The position numbers and the translations under genes were made by a program. Below the pieces are notes generated by a model. It was not told where the DNA came from. It made no database searches and saw only the letters and a list, made by a program, of their open reading frames with translations. A DNA stretch of 64,000 nucleotides from Pseudomonas sp. G2-4 (GTDB lineage: Bacteria; Pseudomonadota; Gammaproteobacteria; Pseudomonadales; Pseudomonadaceae): assembly GCF_030064125.1 (NCBI RefSeq), contig NZ_CP125957.1:1-64000 (forward strand), given 5' to 3'. This document shows, piece by piece, positions 1 through 7,777 of the stretch (position 1 is its first letter; every line of letters begins with the position of its first letter).

Positions 1-402
1 TTGTGCCGTGCATCAACACCAGCATGATCGCGCGCGCCGCAGCAGCGTTCCGGTCAGCGATCACCAAGGCTTCTGGGGCGCCTTCGGGTGTTCCTGCTTC
101 GCGTTCTGAGTTCAATCCTGCCGCCCAGCTTTGCTGGGCGTTCACCTTAAAGGCTTGGCATCAACTGCCTACAGCTCATATTCGCGAGCACATCAGCGCC
201 AACAAGCTGGTGAGAATAAAAGGGGGTTTATTTGCTGGTAATAAATCTGCCCCCTTATTCCCCTTAAAGATCGGCCAAATCGACGATGGTGAGAGGCCGC
301 CCTGTGAGCTCACTTGCTTATCTGCTTGGCGTTACAGCACGATGCTGGTTCAAGAGCAAGGACAGGCCCGATGACCAAGCCCCTCGAACAAGAAATCTCA
401 AT
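1..402. other. Left-edge stretch with no supported gene
   Basis: No convincing coding sequence is seen. The one open frame (3-374) has no family resemblance and no ribosome-binding site. A perfect hairpin, CGCCCAGC-TTT-GCTGGGCG, lies at 122-140 but is not followed by a T run. At about 218-257 there is an imperfect palindrome built from GGGGG/TTTATT and AATAAA/CCCCC arms, the same family as copies near 1830, 10470 and 12721. A tiny frame (371-406) ends in ATGTGA and overlaps the GTG chosen for the next gene. Confidence 0.5.
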
Positions 403-945
403 GTGAATTCACCAGACTACACGGCTAAAGGCGAAGACCTCGGCAACCGTATGATGAAGGTCGACCATGCGGGCGAGCATGGTGCGATCTGTATCTACAG
501 CGGACAGTTGTTTATGGCCCGGCTTTTCGTCCCGGGCATGGTGAATGAACTCAAGGAGTTCCTCTCCCACGAGCGCCGCCATCGGACGGTTTTTCAGGAG
601 GAGCTGCAACGTCGCAGTTATCCCCGCTGCCGTAGTTATTGGTTGTGTGGCATCGGCGGTCTGACGTTGGGTCTGGTGACTGGCATCTGTGGCCGCAAAG
701 CCATTGTCGCTACTACCGTCGCGGTTGAAAGTGTGGTGCTCAAGCACCTGGCTCATCAACTTGATGTGCTGGGCGATATCGATCTTCACGCGGTGGCGGC
801 CATTACTTCGATTGTGGAGGAGGAGCAGCACCATCATGACCACTCAGCAGCGCAGATTGATGTGCGCGATCCCTGGTTCAGGGTACTGACACCGATGGTG
901 ACTGCATGGACTGAAGCGGTAATCTGGATGGGTATGCGTTCTTAG
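403..945 (+). CDS. COQ7-type diiron hydroxylase family protein
   Basis: About 180 residues with the ferritin-like pattern of the COQ7/CLK-1 family, which hydroxylates demethoxyubiquinone during ubiquinone synthesis. Visible iron ligands are the VDHAGEHGA segment (Glu25, His26), the HERRH segment (Glu57, His60), a Glu in TVAVESVVLKHL and the EEEQHHHDH segment near the C terminus. The GTG at 403 is preferred because conserved sequence begins directly after it. The frame is open to an ATG at 286, but the extra 39 residues look unrelated to the family. It stands alone beside mobile-looking DNA, so it may be an accessory paralog of the housekeeping coq7; the role is inferred from the family. Confidence 0.8.
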   Translation: MNSPDYTAKGEDLGNRMMKVDHAGEHGAICIYSGQLFMARLFVPGMVNELKEFLSHERRHRTVFQEELQRRSYPRCRSYWLCGIGGLTLGLVTGICGRKAIVATTVAVESVVLKHLAHQLDVLGDIDLHAVAAITSIVEEEQHHHDHSAAQIDVRDPWFRVLTPMVTAWTEAVIWMGMRS

Positions 946-1145
946 AAAGCAGGTGTAATTATCCCGTTTCACTGCCGTAATCTTTTAGACAAATGACTGA
1001 CCGCTTCTGGCCGATTTTGTTGAAAAAGCCGGCCATGGTTTCCACAGCAGAAATGCACGCGCTTGAGATTGAAATCTTTGCCCTGTGTAGAGGGGGCCGA
1101 GCTCCAAAAAAGGGTGTTCATGAAGCGGCGGCGGTTTGAGTCGGT

Positions 1146-1868
1146 TGGCTGAAGAGAAGGGGGGGCAGATTGAATTGTTAATCACGCAGCGGTTTGGTCG
1201 GAACCTGGACTTTTCGCGACGAATTCACGCACGGCGCTTCCCCAATACTCGACAGAAATTGCCTGGTCTGGCGATTGGAGCGCAGACAGACGACGCGACA
1301 GGTTGAGGGGGCCGTTGCCGCAAGCTGCTTCATCTTGGCACGCGCCGATTTACGGGTAGTCCACATGAAGTTGAAAAATTCCGGGAGTTTCCCTAGCTGC
1401 TCTGGGCAATTCTCTGGAAGGTCGGGGCGAGGGCGGCCGCGCTGGATCAAAGTCCTGAGAAGCACACGCCAAAACCGAAGCCCCGATGAGCGATCAATCC
1501 ATATTAAAAGATCGGCTCGGGCAATACGGTTGTCCCAAGTGGCCGAATGACCGCCTTCAAAAATCCATTGATCGCGAGCCTCGACCTCGTGACAAAGGCG
1601 GGTCTTCTCATCTGCGTTTCGCTCGACCCAGCCCGGTTGCCAATGGATCGTGTCGATATGGATGACTGGCAGACCGGTGTGCTTGCCCATCTCCCGAGCC
1701 AGCGTACTTTTTCCTGAGCCTGGCTGGCCGACGATCATGACGCGCTGCATGGGGGCTCCTGCTTTTTTAACGTCCTGATCATACTGGGCGGTGGGATCGT
1801 CATCCAGGTTCCTTCATCAAGTTGAAAAAAAGGGACAAATATCAGAAATAAATTCGTCCCCTTACTCC
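1146..1868. repeat. Duplicated kinase cassette, copy A
   Basis: This stretch of about 720 bp, from TGGCTGAAGAGAAGG to the CCCCTTACTCC end, recurs in the same orientation at 9789-10503. I counted a few tens of differences at most, so identity is well above 90 percent, and it includes the complete P-loop kinase gene. One end carries GGGGGGCAGA and the other AAGGGACAAAT...AATTCGTCCCCTT, so palindromic motifs bound the unit. Sequence outside the two copies does not match. Confidence 0.85.
1178..1750 (-). CDS. P-loop adenylate-kinase-like / FlaR-type topology modulation protein, copy A
   Basis: 190 residues. The N terminus has a Walker A loop, VGQPGSGKST, at about residues 7-16, followed by the GLPVIHIDTIHWQPGW segment typical of the small nucleotide-kinase family annotated as topology modulation or FlaR-like proteins. 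A WIFEGGHSATWDNRIARAD region and basic helices follow. The substrate is unknown. It differs from the copy at 9820-10392 at about three residues (Pro/Arg, Asn/Asp and Thr/Ala), so both copies look intact. The gene sits inside a duplicated cassette bordered by GGGGACAG-type motifs. Confidence 0.8.
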   Translation of the reverse strand: MQRVMIVGQPGSGKSTLAREMGKHTGLPVIHIDTIHWQPGWVERNADEKTRLCHEVEARDQWIFEGGHSATWDNRIARADLLIWIDRSSGLRFWRVLLRTLIQRGRPRPDLPENCPEQLGKLPEFFNFMWTTRKSARAKMKQLAATAPSTCRVVCLRSNRQTRQFLSSIGEAPCVNSSRKVQVPTKPLRD

Positions 1869-1881
1869 TTGTTGTTATTAC

Positions 1882-2805
1882 TTATTGAGCTTCGAGCCCA
1901 GGAATAGAAAGTGGGACAGGAGTATCAGCTGCTGGCGTCACGGGTCGAGTTACAGGAGATCGCTGATTAGTAGGTTGGCTTTTGACCTGAGGCAGGGCAT
2001 AGCTGGTTACGAATAAATTGCGACGCTCATTTAATGCAAGTATTTGTTTGCTGAGAGTGGACTTCTCTGCGGGTGAAAAGCTCAGGCTTGAATCATTGAG
2101 TAAGTTTTTTATTCTATTCATCTCATTGTCAATTGAGAGAATTGCAGCGCTGTTATCTATGGTACTAGTCGGGGCGGTTTCTGCCTTGTTGACTAAACCT
2201 ACAAGTGCGAATGGAATGGAACAGAGGTTGTGGTAGGCAATTGCATCGACTATCGCTAAGGGATATGGGTAGGCACTAATATCATCTTGTTGACGCGTGG
2301 CAATTTTTGCGTACAGATCCTTCCTTGTTTGAAGGATTTCTTTGGTGATAGCGGGCATTAAGATGCCTTGGTACATCTCTTGATTAATCGAGTTGTTGGT
2401 TGAACTGAGGATGGCGGCTGCACCTGCAAGGTTCTGGCCTGCTCTGCCTGCCACGATAGCGGCAGCAGTTGAAGCTATAGTTGTCATTGTGCCGAAGCTT
2501 ATATTTCTTGCGGCGCGTTGATTGTGGATGCTCTCAACAAAATAGTTGCAATTTACTTCTGATTTGGCAAGGAGTTTAGATTGTTCAAAGTTCCTAACTT
2601 TTCTTTGCTCATCCTCTGATTTACTCGAATTATCCCCCTTCTCAAGCAGGTCTTCAATGCTGGTAGGGGCTGTGGACTCAGGGGTTATTAATCTGGATGA
2701 ATAGCCTTGGTTGGCCAGATTTTGTTGCTTGAAGGCTTCAAAAAATTTTTCAGTCGTGGTGCATCCGCTTAACAGTATCGCTGAAAGCAGTAGGACGGCT
2801 CGCAT
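1882..2805 (-). CDS. Hypothetical lipoprotein
   Basis: 307 residues. The start is the ATG at 2805, preceded by GAAAGGAAGC; the frame stays open to 2841 but upstream has no ribosome-binding site. The N terminus MRAVLLLSAILLSGC is a lipoprotein signal with the lipobox cysteine at residue 15. A small-residue segment (GTMTTIASTAAAIVAGRAG) may be a membrane-associating helix, and the C terminus is proline- and threonine-rich. No family is recognised. It is AT-richer than core genes here and is followed by a GTCCCC-type repeat, consistent with accessory DNA. Confidence 0.7.
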   Translation of the reverse strand: MRAVLLLSAILLSGCTTTEKFFEAFKQQNLANQGYSSRLITPESTAPTSIEDLLEKGDNSSKSEDEQRKVRNFEQSKLLAKSEVNCNYFVESIHNQRAARNISFGTMTTIASTAAAIVAGRAGQNLAGAAAILSSTNNSINQEMYQGILMPAITKEILQTRKDLYAKIATRQQDDISAYPYPLAIVDAIAYHNLCSIPFALVGLVNKAETAPTSTIDNSAAILSIDNEMNRIKNLLNDSSLSFSPAEKSTLSKQILALNERRNLFVTSYALPQVKSQPTNQRSPVTRPVTPAADTPVPLSIPGLEAQ

Positions 2806-3143
2806 AAGTGCTTCCTTTCGGCGAGGGGACAGGTTTTCCATTATTTATAGTGTGCTAGTGGCACAATGCAAGCACTGCTGACAAAAAAACAAAAAGGGGA
2901 CAGGTCAGGATTATGAGGCGGGTCGATTTACAAGTGAGCTCAAATTGTGGTCTGTCCCGAGTTTTTTCAGGGAGAACGTTGGCGATTGCCTCAAGCTTTG
3001 AATGCTAGGCTTGGTCTCTGAGATACCTTGTGGCGTATTGCTGCTTTGAGTGTCTAAGCGCCATAGTTGCTTCTGGCCGAGATACAGCGCCAACCCCGCT
3101 GGGGTTTTCCCACGTTTCGTTAGCGAGCCTCCAAGCCTTGTAT
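2806..3143. other. Intergenic stretch between divergent lipoprotein genes
   Basis: No gene is supported. AAAAAGGGGACAGG at about 2890 and TCTGTCCCGAG at about 2950 form a loose inverted pair of the GGGGACAG type scattered through the first 13 kb. Promoters for the divergent genes on either side probably lie here, but I could not single out convincing boxes. Confidence 0.4.
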
Positions 3144-3794
3144 ATGCGCATTGTAGTGCTGGCCCTGGTCCTTACGCTGTTCGGCTGCGCTACCGCGTCA
3201 GACTCGCCGAGGGCCCAGGGTGGCGATTGGCGGTCCTTCTATGTAGTGAATCATGGCCTGCATACCGGGTTGGTCATTGCGCGCCCCGATCTACTTCAGG
3301 TGCTCCCCGCACTGGCCGAAGCGTTCAGCGACGGCGACTTCGTTGAGTTCGGTTGGGGTGACGAGGATTTTTACCGAGCCCCACAGGCCACCTTGAGCCT
3401 CGCCCTGCGAGCCTTGTTCGGGTCGACGGCAACCGTGCTGCATGCGGTCAAGATTGACGGGGACCCCAGGCGGCGTTTCGCCGCAAGCGAGGTCATCGAA
3501 GTGCGGGTGACGGAGGACGCCTACCAACGACTGCTCGCGTTCGTGGCCGGGACCTTCACCCACTCAGCGACGGGCACCTTGGTGGTGCTCGGGCCTGGGC
3601 TGTATGGAGAGAGCCGGTTCTACCAGGCCGAGGGTAGCTATTCGCTGTTTTATACCTGCAATACCTGGGTCGCAGAGGGGCTGGCCGCGAGCAGTTGCCC
3701 AATGTCGCTTACGGCGGTGATTACGGCGGGGAACGTCATGTCGCAGTTGCGCCGGGCGACAGCGGTCGGTGCATCCTGCTTGGCTGCCCGCTAG
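3144..3794 (+). CDS. DUF2459 / TIGR02117 family lipoprotein
   Basis: 216 residues from the ATG at 3144. MRIVVLALVLTLFGCA is a lipoprotein signal. The mature part has motifs of the DUF2459 family: VVNHGLHTGLVIA, FVEFGWGDEDFYRAP and the NTWVAEGL segment near the C terminus. The function of this family is not established; it is found mostly in proteobacteria and an envelope location is inferred from the lipobox. An in-frame extension to 3030 is ignored because the signal peptide would be buried. Confidence 0.82.
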   Translation: MRIVVLALVLTLFGCATASDSPRAQGGDWRSFYVVNHGLHTGLVIARPDLLQVLPALAEAFSDGDFVEFGWGDEDFYRAPQATLSLALRALFGSTATVLHAVKIDGDPRRRFAASEVIEVRVTEDAYQRLLAFVAGTFTHSATGTLVVLGPGLYGESRFYQAEGSYSLFYTCNTWVAEGLAASSCPMSLTAVITAGNVMSQLRRATAVGASCLAAR

Positions 3795-3915
3795 CCTGTG
3801 CCTGACGGCGTGTGGGCATTCCAGTGATGCTGACGTCCAGTTTCCAGTGAATGTGACTCACCCAAAGTCCTGTTTGCGAAATTGCATCCCACGTACTTAT
3901 CGCAAATAAGCCGAG

Positions 3916-4302
3916 TCAGGCCTCGGTCTGGTATTTGGCCTTAATGGGGGCATCAACGGTTGGAAAATCTACCTCGTAGATACCTCGTGCCGCGCGCACC
4001 GCGAACGGCTGTGTGATGGGCCGCACATCGCTTAACTCCCATGCGAACCAGCCCTCCGAAAAACCACTTGCACAGGCGGCTTGCACATCTGTGACTTCAA
4101 ATGGGCGAACTGCTTTTACGCGCACGATTGCAACAGCAATACCTTCGTCTTCATCACCATCGGTGTGAAGAAATCGTCCATTTTCAACAACCAGAAGATC
4201 TTCGGATGGATTCAGGTGGGGATGCCAGCGACGGACTTCTAGCATTTTCTCTCCCGAAGCGATCTTGCCTCCATTAGGCCGAACAATTGACAAGGCTTTC
4301 AT
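3916..4302 (-). CDS. ASCH-domain protein
   Basis: 128 residues. The ATG at 4302 is chosen for the CCAGGAAAAGACC ribosome-binding region. MKALSIVRPNGGKIASGEKMLEVRRW is the characteristic start of ASCH domains, a PUA-like beta-barrel fold thought to bind RNA or modified nucleic acid. The frame remains open upstream into sequence that looks like the tail of a pyrimidine deaminase, so a fusion or a remnant precedes it. It follows the SseB-type gene on the same strand. Confidence 0.75.
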   Translation of the reverse strand: MKALSIVRPNGGKIASGEKMLEVRRWHPHLNPSEDLLVVENGRFLHTDGDEDEGIAVAIVRVKAVRPFEVTDVQAACASGFSEGWFAWELSDVRPITQPFAVRAARGIYEVDFPTVDAPIKAKYQTEA

Positions 4303-4464
4303 GGTCTTTTCCTGGTGATCCGGCTGCCTGCGGTGCAAATAAGGCCCCATATCCCGGCGAGCCTGGTCCTCGAGTAAGCCCACGGTGACCTCTATCCCCG
4401 CTTGTCGAAGAATGGCGATACCTGCTCCGGCGTTGCGTGGGTCTGGATGCGGTGTTGTGCTCTG
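4303..4464 (-). pseudogene. Possible C-terminal remnant of a RibD/dCMP-type deaminase
   Basis: Read on the minus strand directly after the SseB stop, in the ASCH frame, the sequence gives PDPRNAGAGIAILRQAGIEV followed by TVGLLEDQARRDMGPYL. This matches the pattern DPNPxVxGxGIxxLRxAGIxVxxGxLExxA found at the end of the cytidine-deaminase domain in RibD and related pyrimidine deaminases. No start codon or catalytic HAE/PCxxC part remains. The reading is inferred from motif similarity only. Confidence 0.5.
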
Positions 4465-5277
4465 TCACGCTTTGCCAAAGCTAAACAATGAACGCAGCCA
4501 GCCTGCCGACGCCCGTTCATAGAAGGGGGCGGTTTGTTTGAGGAAGTAATCGCTAAGGCCTGAATCACCTTCGTGAACGCGGTACAGGTCAACGGGTTCG
4601 CCCTCCGGCGCGGTGTCCCCAGCAACGTTACCGGCTTCGCGTATGACCAGTTCAATATCGCCGTCCGCTTCGATACCAACGATCAGATGAGGCTTTTGAT
4701 CAGACGATGCGTCATGCATCAACGCCAGAAACGCACGCTTTACGTTGCGATGTTTGGCGAGTAACTGTGTGAGCGAGTTGACCATCTTCGACGGATATTG
4801 CGACGGCTGCCCGAGCAACACTTTGGTGTCTTTTCCGACCGTGCGTTGCGTCGGCTTTTGGCCGATCTCGTCGGAAAGCAGATGGCGCACCTCCTCCGGG
4901 AAAAACTCTTTCCCGTAAGGAGACTTTGGATTGAGGAAAAGAGGGGTGCCCAGCGTGATTTCAAACAGCGATCTGGCCGGGATCTCTATGTAGGACTCTT
5001 CGCTATCTATGGATCTTTGTAGCGTTTGCAACGAAGAAAAAAACGGGATGACAGCGGAGCCGTCGGGCTTTTGCCAATGCCCGATGCTGATGTTGCTGCC
5101 AGACTCAAGGTTGACTTGACCTTCGCCAGTGCCGGCAGTGCCAAGGACGTAGATAGTAGAATTCAACAGTGTCTTGAAAAAGTCAGGTCGGTGGGCCGGT
5201 TCATCCGCCGCCAGCCTGAGTGACTTTTCGAGGATGTTTTCTTGCTCGGTATCCATGATGTCCATCGGCAGTTCCAT
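4465..5277 (-). CDS. SseB family protein
   Basis: 270 residues if started at the ATG at 5277. A TTG at 5289 and ATGs at 5265 and 5256 are alternatives, with only weak ribosome-binding sites. The N-terminal half, with FFKTLLNSTIYVLG and GSAVIPFFSSLQTLQR, and the C-terminal half, with FLALMHDASSDQKPHLIVGIE, match the two-domain SseB (enhanced serine sensitivity) family. Its molecular role is poorly defined; E. coli SseB affects serine tolerance. It lies just upstream of the deaminase-like remnant and the ASCH gene on the same strand. Confidence 0.78.
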   Translation of the reverse strand: MELPMDIMDTEQENILEKSLRLAADEPAHRPDFFKTLLNSTIYVLGTAGTGEGQVNLESGSNISIGHWQKPDGSAVIPFFSSLQTLQRSIDSEESYIEIPARSLFEITLGTPLFLNPKSPYGKEFFPEEVRHLLSDEIGQKPTQRTVGKDTKVLLGQPSQYPSKMVNSLTQLLAKHRNVKRAFLALMHDASSDQKPHLIVGIEADGDIELVIREAGNVAGDTAPEGEPVDLYRVHEGDSGLSDYFLKQTAPFYERASAGWLRSLFSFGKA

Positions 5278-5293
5278 CAAAACAGACAAAAAA

Positions 5294-5428
5294 ATGAGTG
5301 GCGAAGAGCGCGCAGTTTTTCACGCAGCTATGAAAACAGGAAGAGCAAAGGCTAATGAATCTGAAGCATACGCAAAGTCACTCTGGACGGTTTTCCAAGG
5401 AGAGCTCCTCCATATCAGTGGTGGATGA
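5294..5428 (+). CDS. Possible 44-residue small protein
   Basis: ATG at 5294 opens a 44-codon frame beginning MSGEERAVFHAAMKTGRAKA, divergent from the SseB gene. It is hydrophilic and basic, with no signal peptide and no recognised family. The upstream bases are A-rich without a clear Shine-Dalgarno. It is listed only as a candidate. Confidence 0.25.
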   Translation: MSGEERAVFHAAMKTGRAKANESEAYAKSLWTVFQGELLHISGG

Positions 5429-5568
5429 AAAGCCCAATGCGGTTCGCCTCGAAGGGCTTTTTGGCCGAAAGCTGCCGTCGATGCAGCTCGTCGCCTAGCT
5501 CTCACTAGGAATAGCTTGTCTCAGATGCTGTGATTAGCCGAGGAGCGGATTATTGACATCAGCGACCA

Positions 5569-5724
5569 TTAATCCGTCCGGTCAGAACCACCGGCCCCTG
5601 CGAGCCACGGATTGGGTTCGTCAAAGCGAGCCGGTGTCGGCATTTTCCCAGCGAAGAAGCCCTCAGAAACCATCTGGAATCGCTCGCGAAAATCATAGAT
5701 CTGCTTTCTTTTTAGTTCGGCCAT
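5569..5724 (-). CDS. Possible 51-residue small protein
   Basis: On the minus strand the ATG at 5724 opens a 51-codon frame starting MAELKRKQIYDFRERFQMVS, with later segments FFAGKMPTPARFDEPNPW and a GAGGSD tail. The composition is protein-like (aromatic residues, charged helix, then a proline-rich segment) rather than random. A weak GAG lies about 9 bases upstream. No family is recognised. It lies between the SseB and GST genes in an otherwise empty stretch. Confidence 0.4.
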   Translation of the reverse strand: MAELKRKQIYDFRERFQMVSEGFFAGKMPTPARFDEPNPWLAGAGGSDRTD

Positions 5725-5884
5725 AAGCGGTCACTCGAACGTTGTCTGACATGAAATATTCGATCTTCGAATAGATGTCATGCATTGGCCGCCACTTCTG
5801 CCGCCAAACACTCGGACGTACCTTTAGTTGCAAGTCACGCACGGTGACGTCAAATCCCTTTAATAACCTACCTGCGAAAATACT

Positions 5885-6553
5885 ATGACGATTAAAATCC
5901 ATGGCGACTTGGGCTCGGGCAGTCTTCGTCGTGTGACTACTGCGGCAAAGCTCATGGGTATCGAGATTGAGCGAATCAACGTCGACCTCTTCAAAGGCGA
6001 AAGCCATACACCTGAGTTTCTGAAGCTCAACCCGCATGGTCTGACTCCTGTTCTTCAGGAGGGCGAAACGATCCTCTGGGAGTCTTCTGCAATCAATATC
6101 TACCTCGCTGAAAAAGCCAACTCCCCCCTGCTTGGGAAAACGGCGAAAGAGCGCTCGGAAGTCTTGCAGTGGATGTTTTGGTCAGGCGAGCAGTGGCGAG
6201 TCTTCTTCGTGCTGCTCTTTGATGAGCGTGTAGGTGCCCGGGCGATGGGCAAACCCCAGAACATTGCGGTGATCGATCTTGCCTTGAGCAAGATTCGCGC
6301 GGCGGCCCAGGTTCTTGATACGCACCTCGCAGATCGGCAGTTCATCGTCGGCGATGAACTCACCTTGGCTGACATCGATATCGCCGCGCCATTCTCCCAG
6401 ATCAACCGATCCAAGCCGCCACTTGAGGAGTTCCCGAACCTTTATGCATGGCAACAGCGCCTTCTGGATACGGTACCGGCGTGGGCGGAAACCAAGGGGG
6501 AGCTCGACGGCCGAATGGATGCATTCTTCGGCGCCGTCGGCCTGACGTTCTGA
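5885..6553 (+). CDS. Glutathione S-transferase
   Basis: 222 residues. An N-terminal thioredoxin-like domain (1-80) ends in the glutathione-binding motif WESSAINIYLAEK, preceded by LNPHGLTPVLQEG with the cis-proline. An all-helical C-terminal domain carries the DELTLADIDIAAPF N-capping and hydrophobic-staple motif. It is a cytosolic enzyme conjugating glutathione to electrophiles; the specific substrate cannot be read from the sequence. The next gene, a convergent LysR, is separated by about 150 bp. Confidence 0.9.
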   Translation: MTIKIHGDLGSGSLRRVTTAAKLMGIEIERINVDLFKGESHTPEFLKLNPHGLTPVLQEGETILWESSAINIYLAEKANSPLLGKTAKERSEVLQWMFWSGEQWRVFFVLLFDERVGARAMGKPQNIAVIDLALSKIRAAAQVLDTHLADRQFIVGDELTLADIDIAAPFSQINRSKPPLEEFPNLYAWQQRLLDTVPAWAETKGELDGRMDAFFGAVGLTF

Positions 6554-6704
6554 TTTGAATCTGGAGGCAGGAAGGGATCAGTCCTCTCTCGCATCCCTTA
6601 CCGGGTAATGAAACGCTCCTGCGTGCATGCAGGACTTCGCTAGCGTAAATGGTTGTGATCGAAGAACGTTTTAAGGACAAGGAATGCCTGCGGGAGTAAC
6701 ACCT

Positions 6705-7610
6705 TCAACTCACGCCGTATCGCGTAGCTGCAAGTTGATCTTCGACGAAGGCAATGAAAGCGCGGGCGTTGGAGCTCGCGTGGCGAGCCCCGTTCGGCAG
6801 CACCATCCACAAATCGAGGCTCTGCATAGTCCAGTCGCTCACTACTTCAACGACCTGTCCGCTCTCCAGCTCATCCTGAACGATCCATTCACTTGCCACT
6901 GCCAAGCCCATACCGGCCAGTACCGCAGCCCTCAGCCCCTCCAGCGCACTAACGCGCATCCTGGGCTGGAGCATCACCTCAATCGAAAGGTCATCCTTGG
7001 AAAAAGTAATATGTTCGCCGCCTTCGCCCCGAGACAAGACGATGGCAGCATGCGTCTCAAGGTCGCTCGGCTTTTTAGGCCTGCCATGCTTTTCCAGATA
7101 GCTGGGAGACGCAATGACGACACGACGACATTGGCCTATTCTGCGTGCTGTCAGGTTAGAACTGGCCAACTTACCCATACGTAGTGCGACCTCTGCCCCC
7201 TCTTCCACCAGGCCAATGTTTCCATCATCCAGGAGCATGTCGATGGTCAGGTCAGGGTGTCGCTCCAAAAATATGGGCAGTCTTGGGATAATGTGCTGGC
7301 TCATGAACGTGATGGTGCCGCTTACCCGCAACCTACCGGTCAACGGCGCGTTCTCACCTTTGACCGCTGTTACGGCCCGGTCGGCCTCATCTAGCGTACG
7401 GATCGAGTGCTCATAGAATTTCTGTCCCGCGTCGGTCGGCGTCAGGCCGCGTGTCGAGCGCAGAAAAAGCTGTGTCCCCAGCGCTTGCTCGAGCTGCGCA
7501 ACGGCCTTGGATACCGAGGGCTGGCTCAGGCTCAAGTCTTTAGCGGCAGCGCTGAAAGACTGTGTTTCGTAGACTCGCACGAACGATCGCATCACATGAA
7601 TCAAGTCCAT
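6705..7610 (-). CDS. LysR-type transcriptional regulator
   Basis: 301 residues. The winged HTH at residues 1-65 (MDLIHVMRSFVRVYETQSFS, then AAAKDLSLSQPSVSKAVAQLE) is followed by a periplasmic-binding-like effector domain with RVSGTITFMSQHIIPRLPIF. It resembles the CrgA/DhcR-like LysR subgroup. Target and ligand are unknown; the neighbouring GST or the MFS gene at 7778 are candidates. It ends about 150 bp from the convergent GST gene. Confidence 0.9.
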   Translation of the reverse strand: MDLIHVMRSFVRVYETQSFSAAAKDLSLSQPSVSKAVAQLEQALGTQLFLRSTRGLTPTDAGQKFYEHSIRTLDEADRAVTAVKGENAPLTGRLRVSGTITFMSQHIIPRLPIFLERHPDLTIDMLLDDGNIGLVEEGAEVALRMGKLASSNLTARRIGQCRRVVIASPSYLEKHGRPKKPSDLETHAAIVLSRGEGGEHITFSKDDLSIEVMLQPRMRVSALEGLRAAVLAGMGLAVASEWIVQDELESGQVVEVVSDWTMQSLDLWMVLPNGARHASSNARAFIAFVEDQLAATRYGVS

Positions 7611-7777
7611 TGGCTATTCGAGTTCTGCATATATGAAAAAGGTAGCGCTAGCGTACGCCTATTGAGGGGAACAAATCTTGGGTTCTGCCTTCCACAATCT
7701 AAAGCGCTTTTTCATTTTATTTATCCATCGAGTTATGACTGAAAATTACGACCATGCAAAGGCGTGCTATCCACCGA

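Noticed and set aside
3..374. 123-codon open frame at the left edge
   Set aside because: No ribosome-binding site, low-complexity alanine-rich start, no family features, and it crosses a palindromic repeat.
409..843. 144-codon minus-strand frame inside the COQ7-type gene
   Set aside because: Antisense shadow of a gene with clear diiron motifs.
985..1185. 66-codon minus-strand frame right of the COQ7-type gene
   Set aside because: No start signal and no recognisable domain. The DNA may be an old insertion remnant but I could not prove it.
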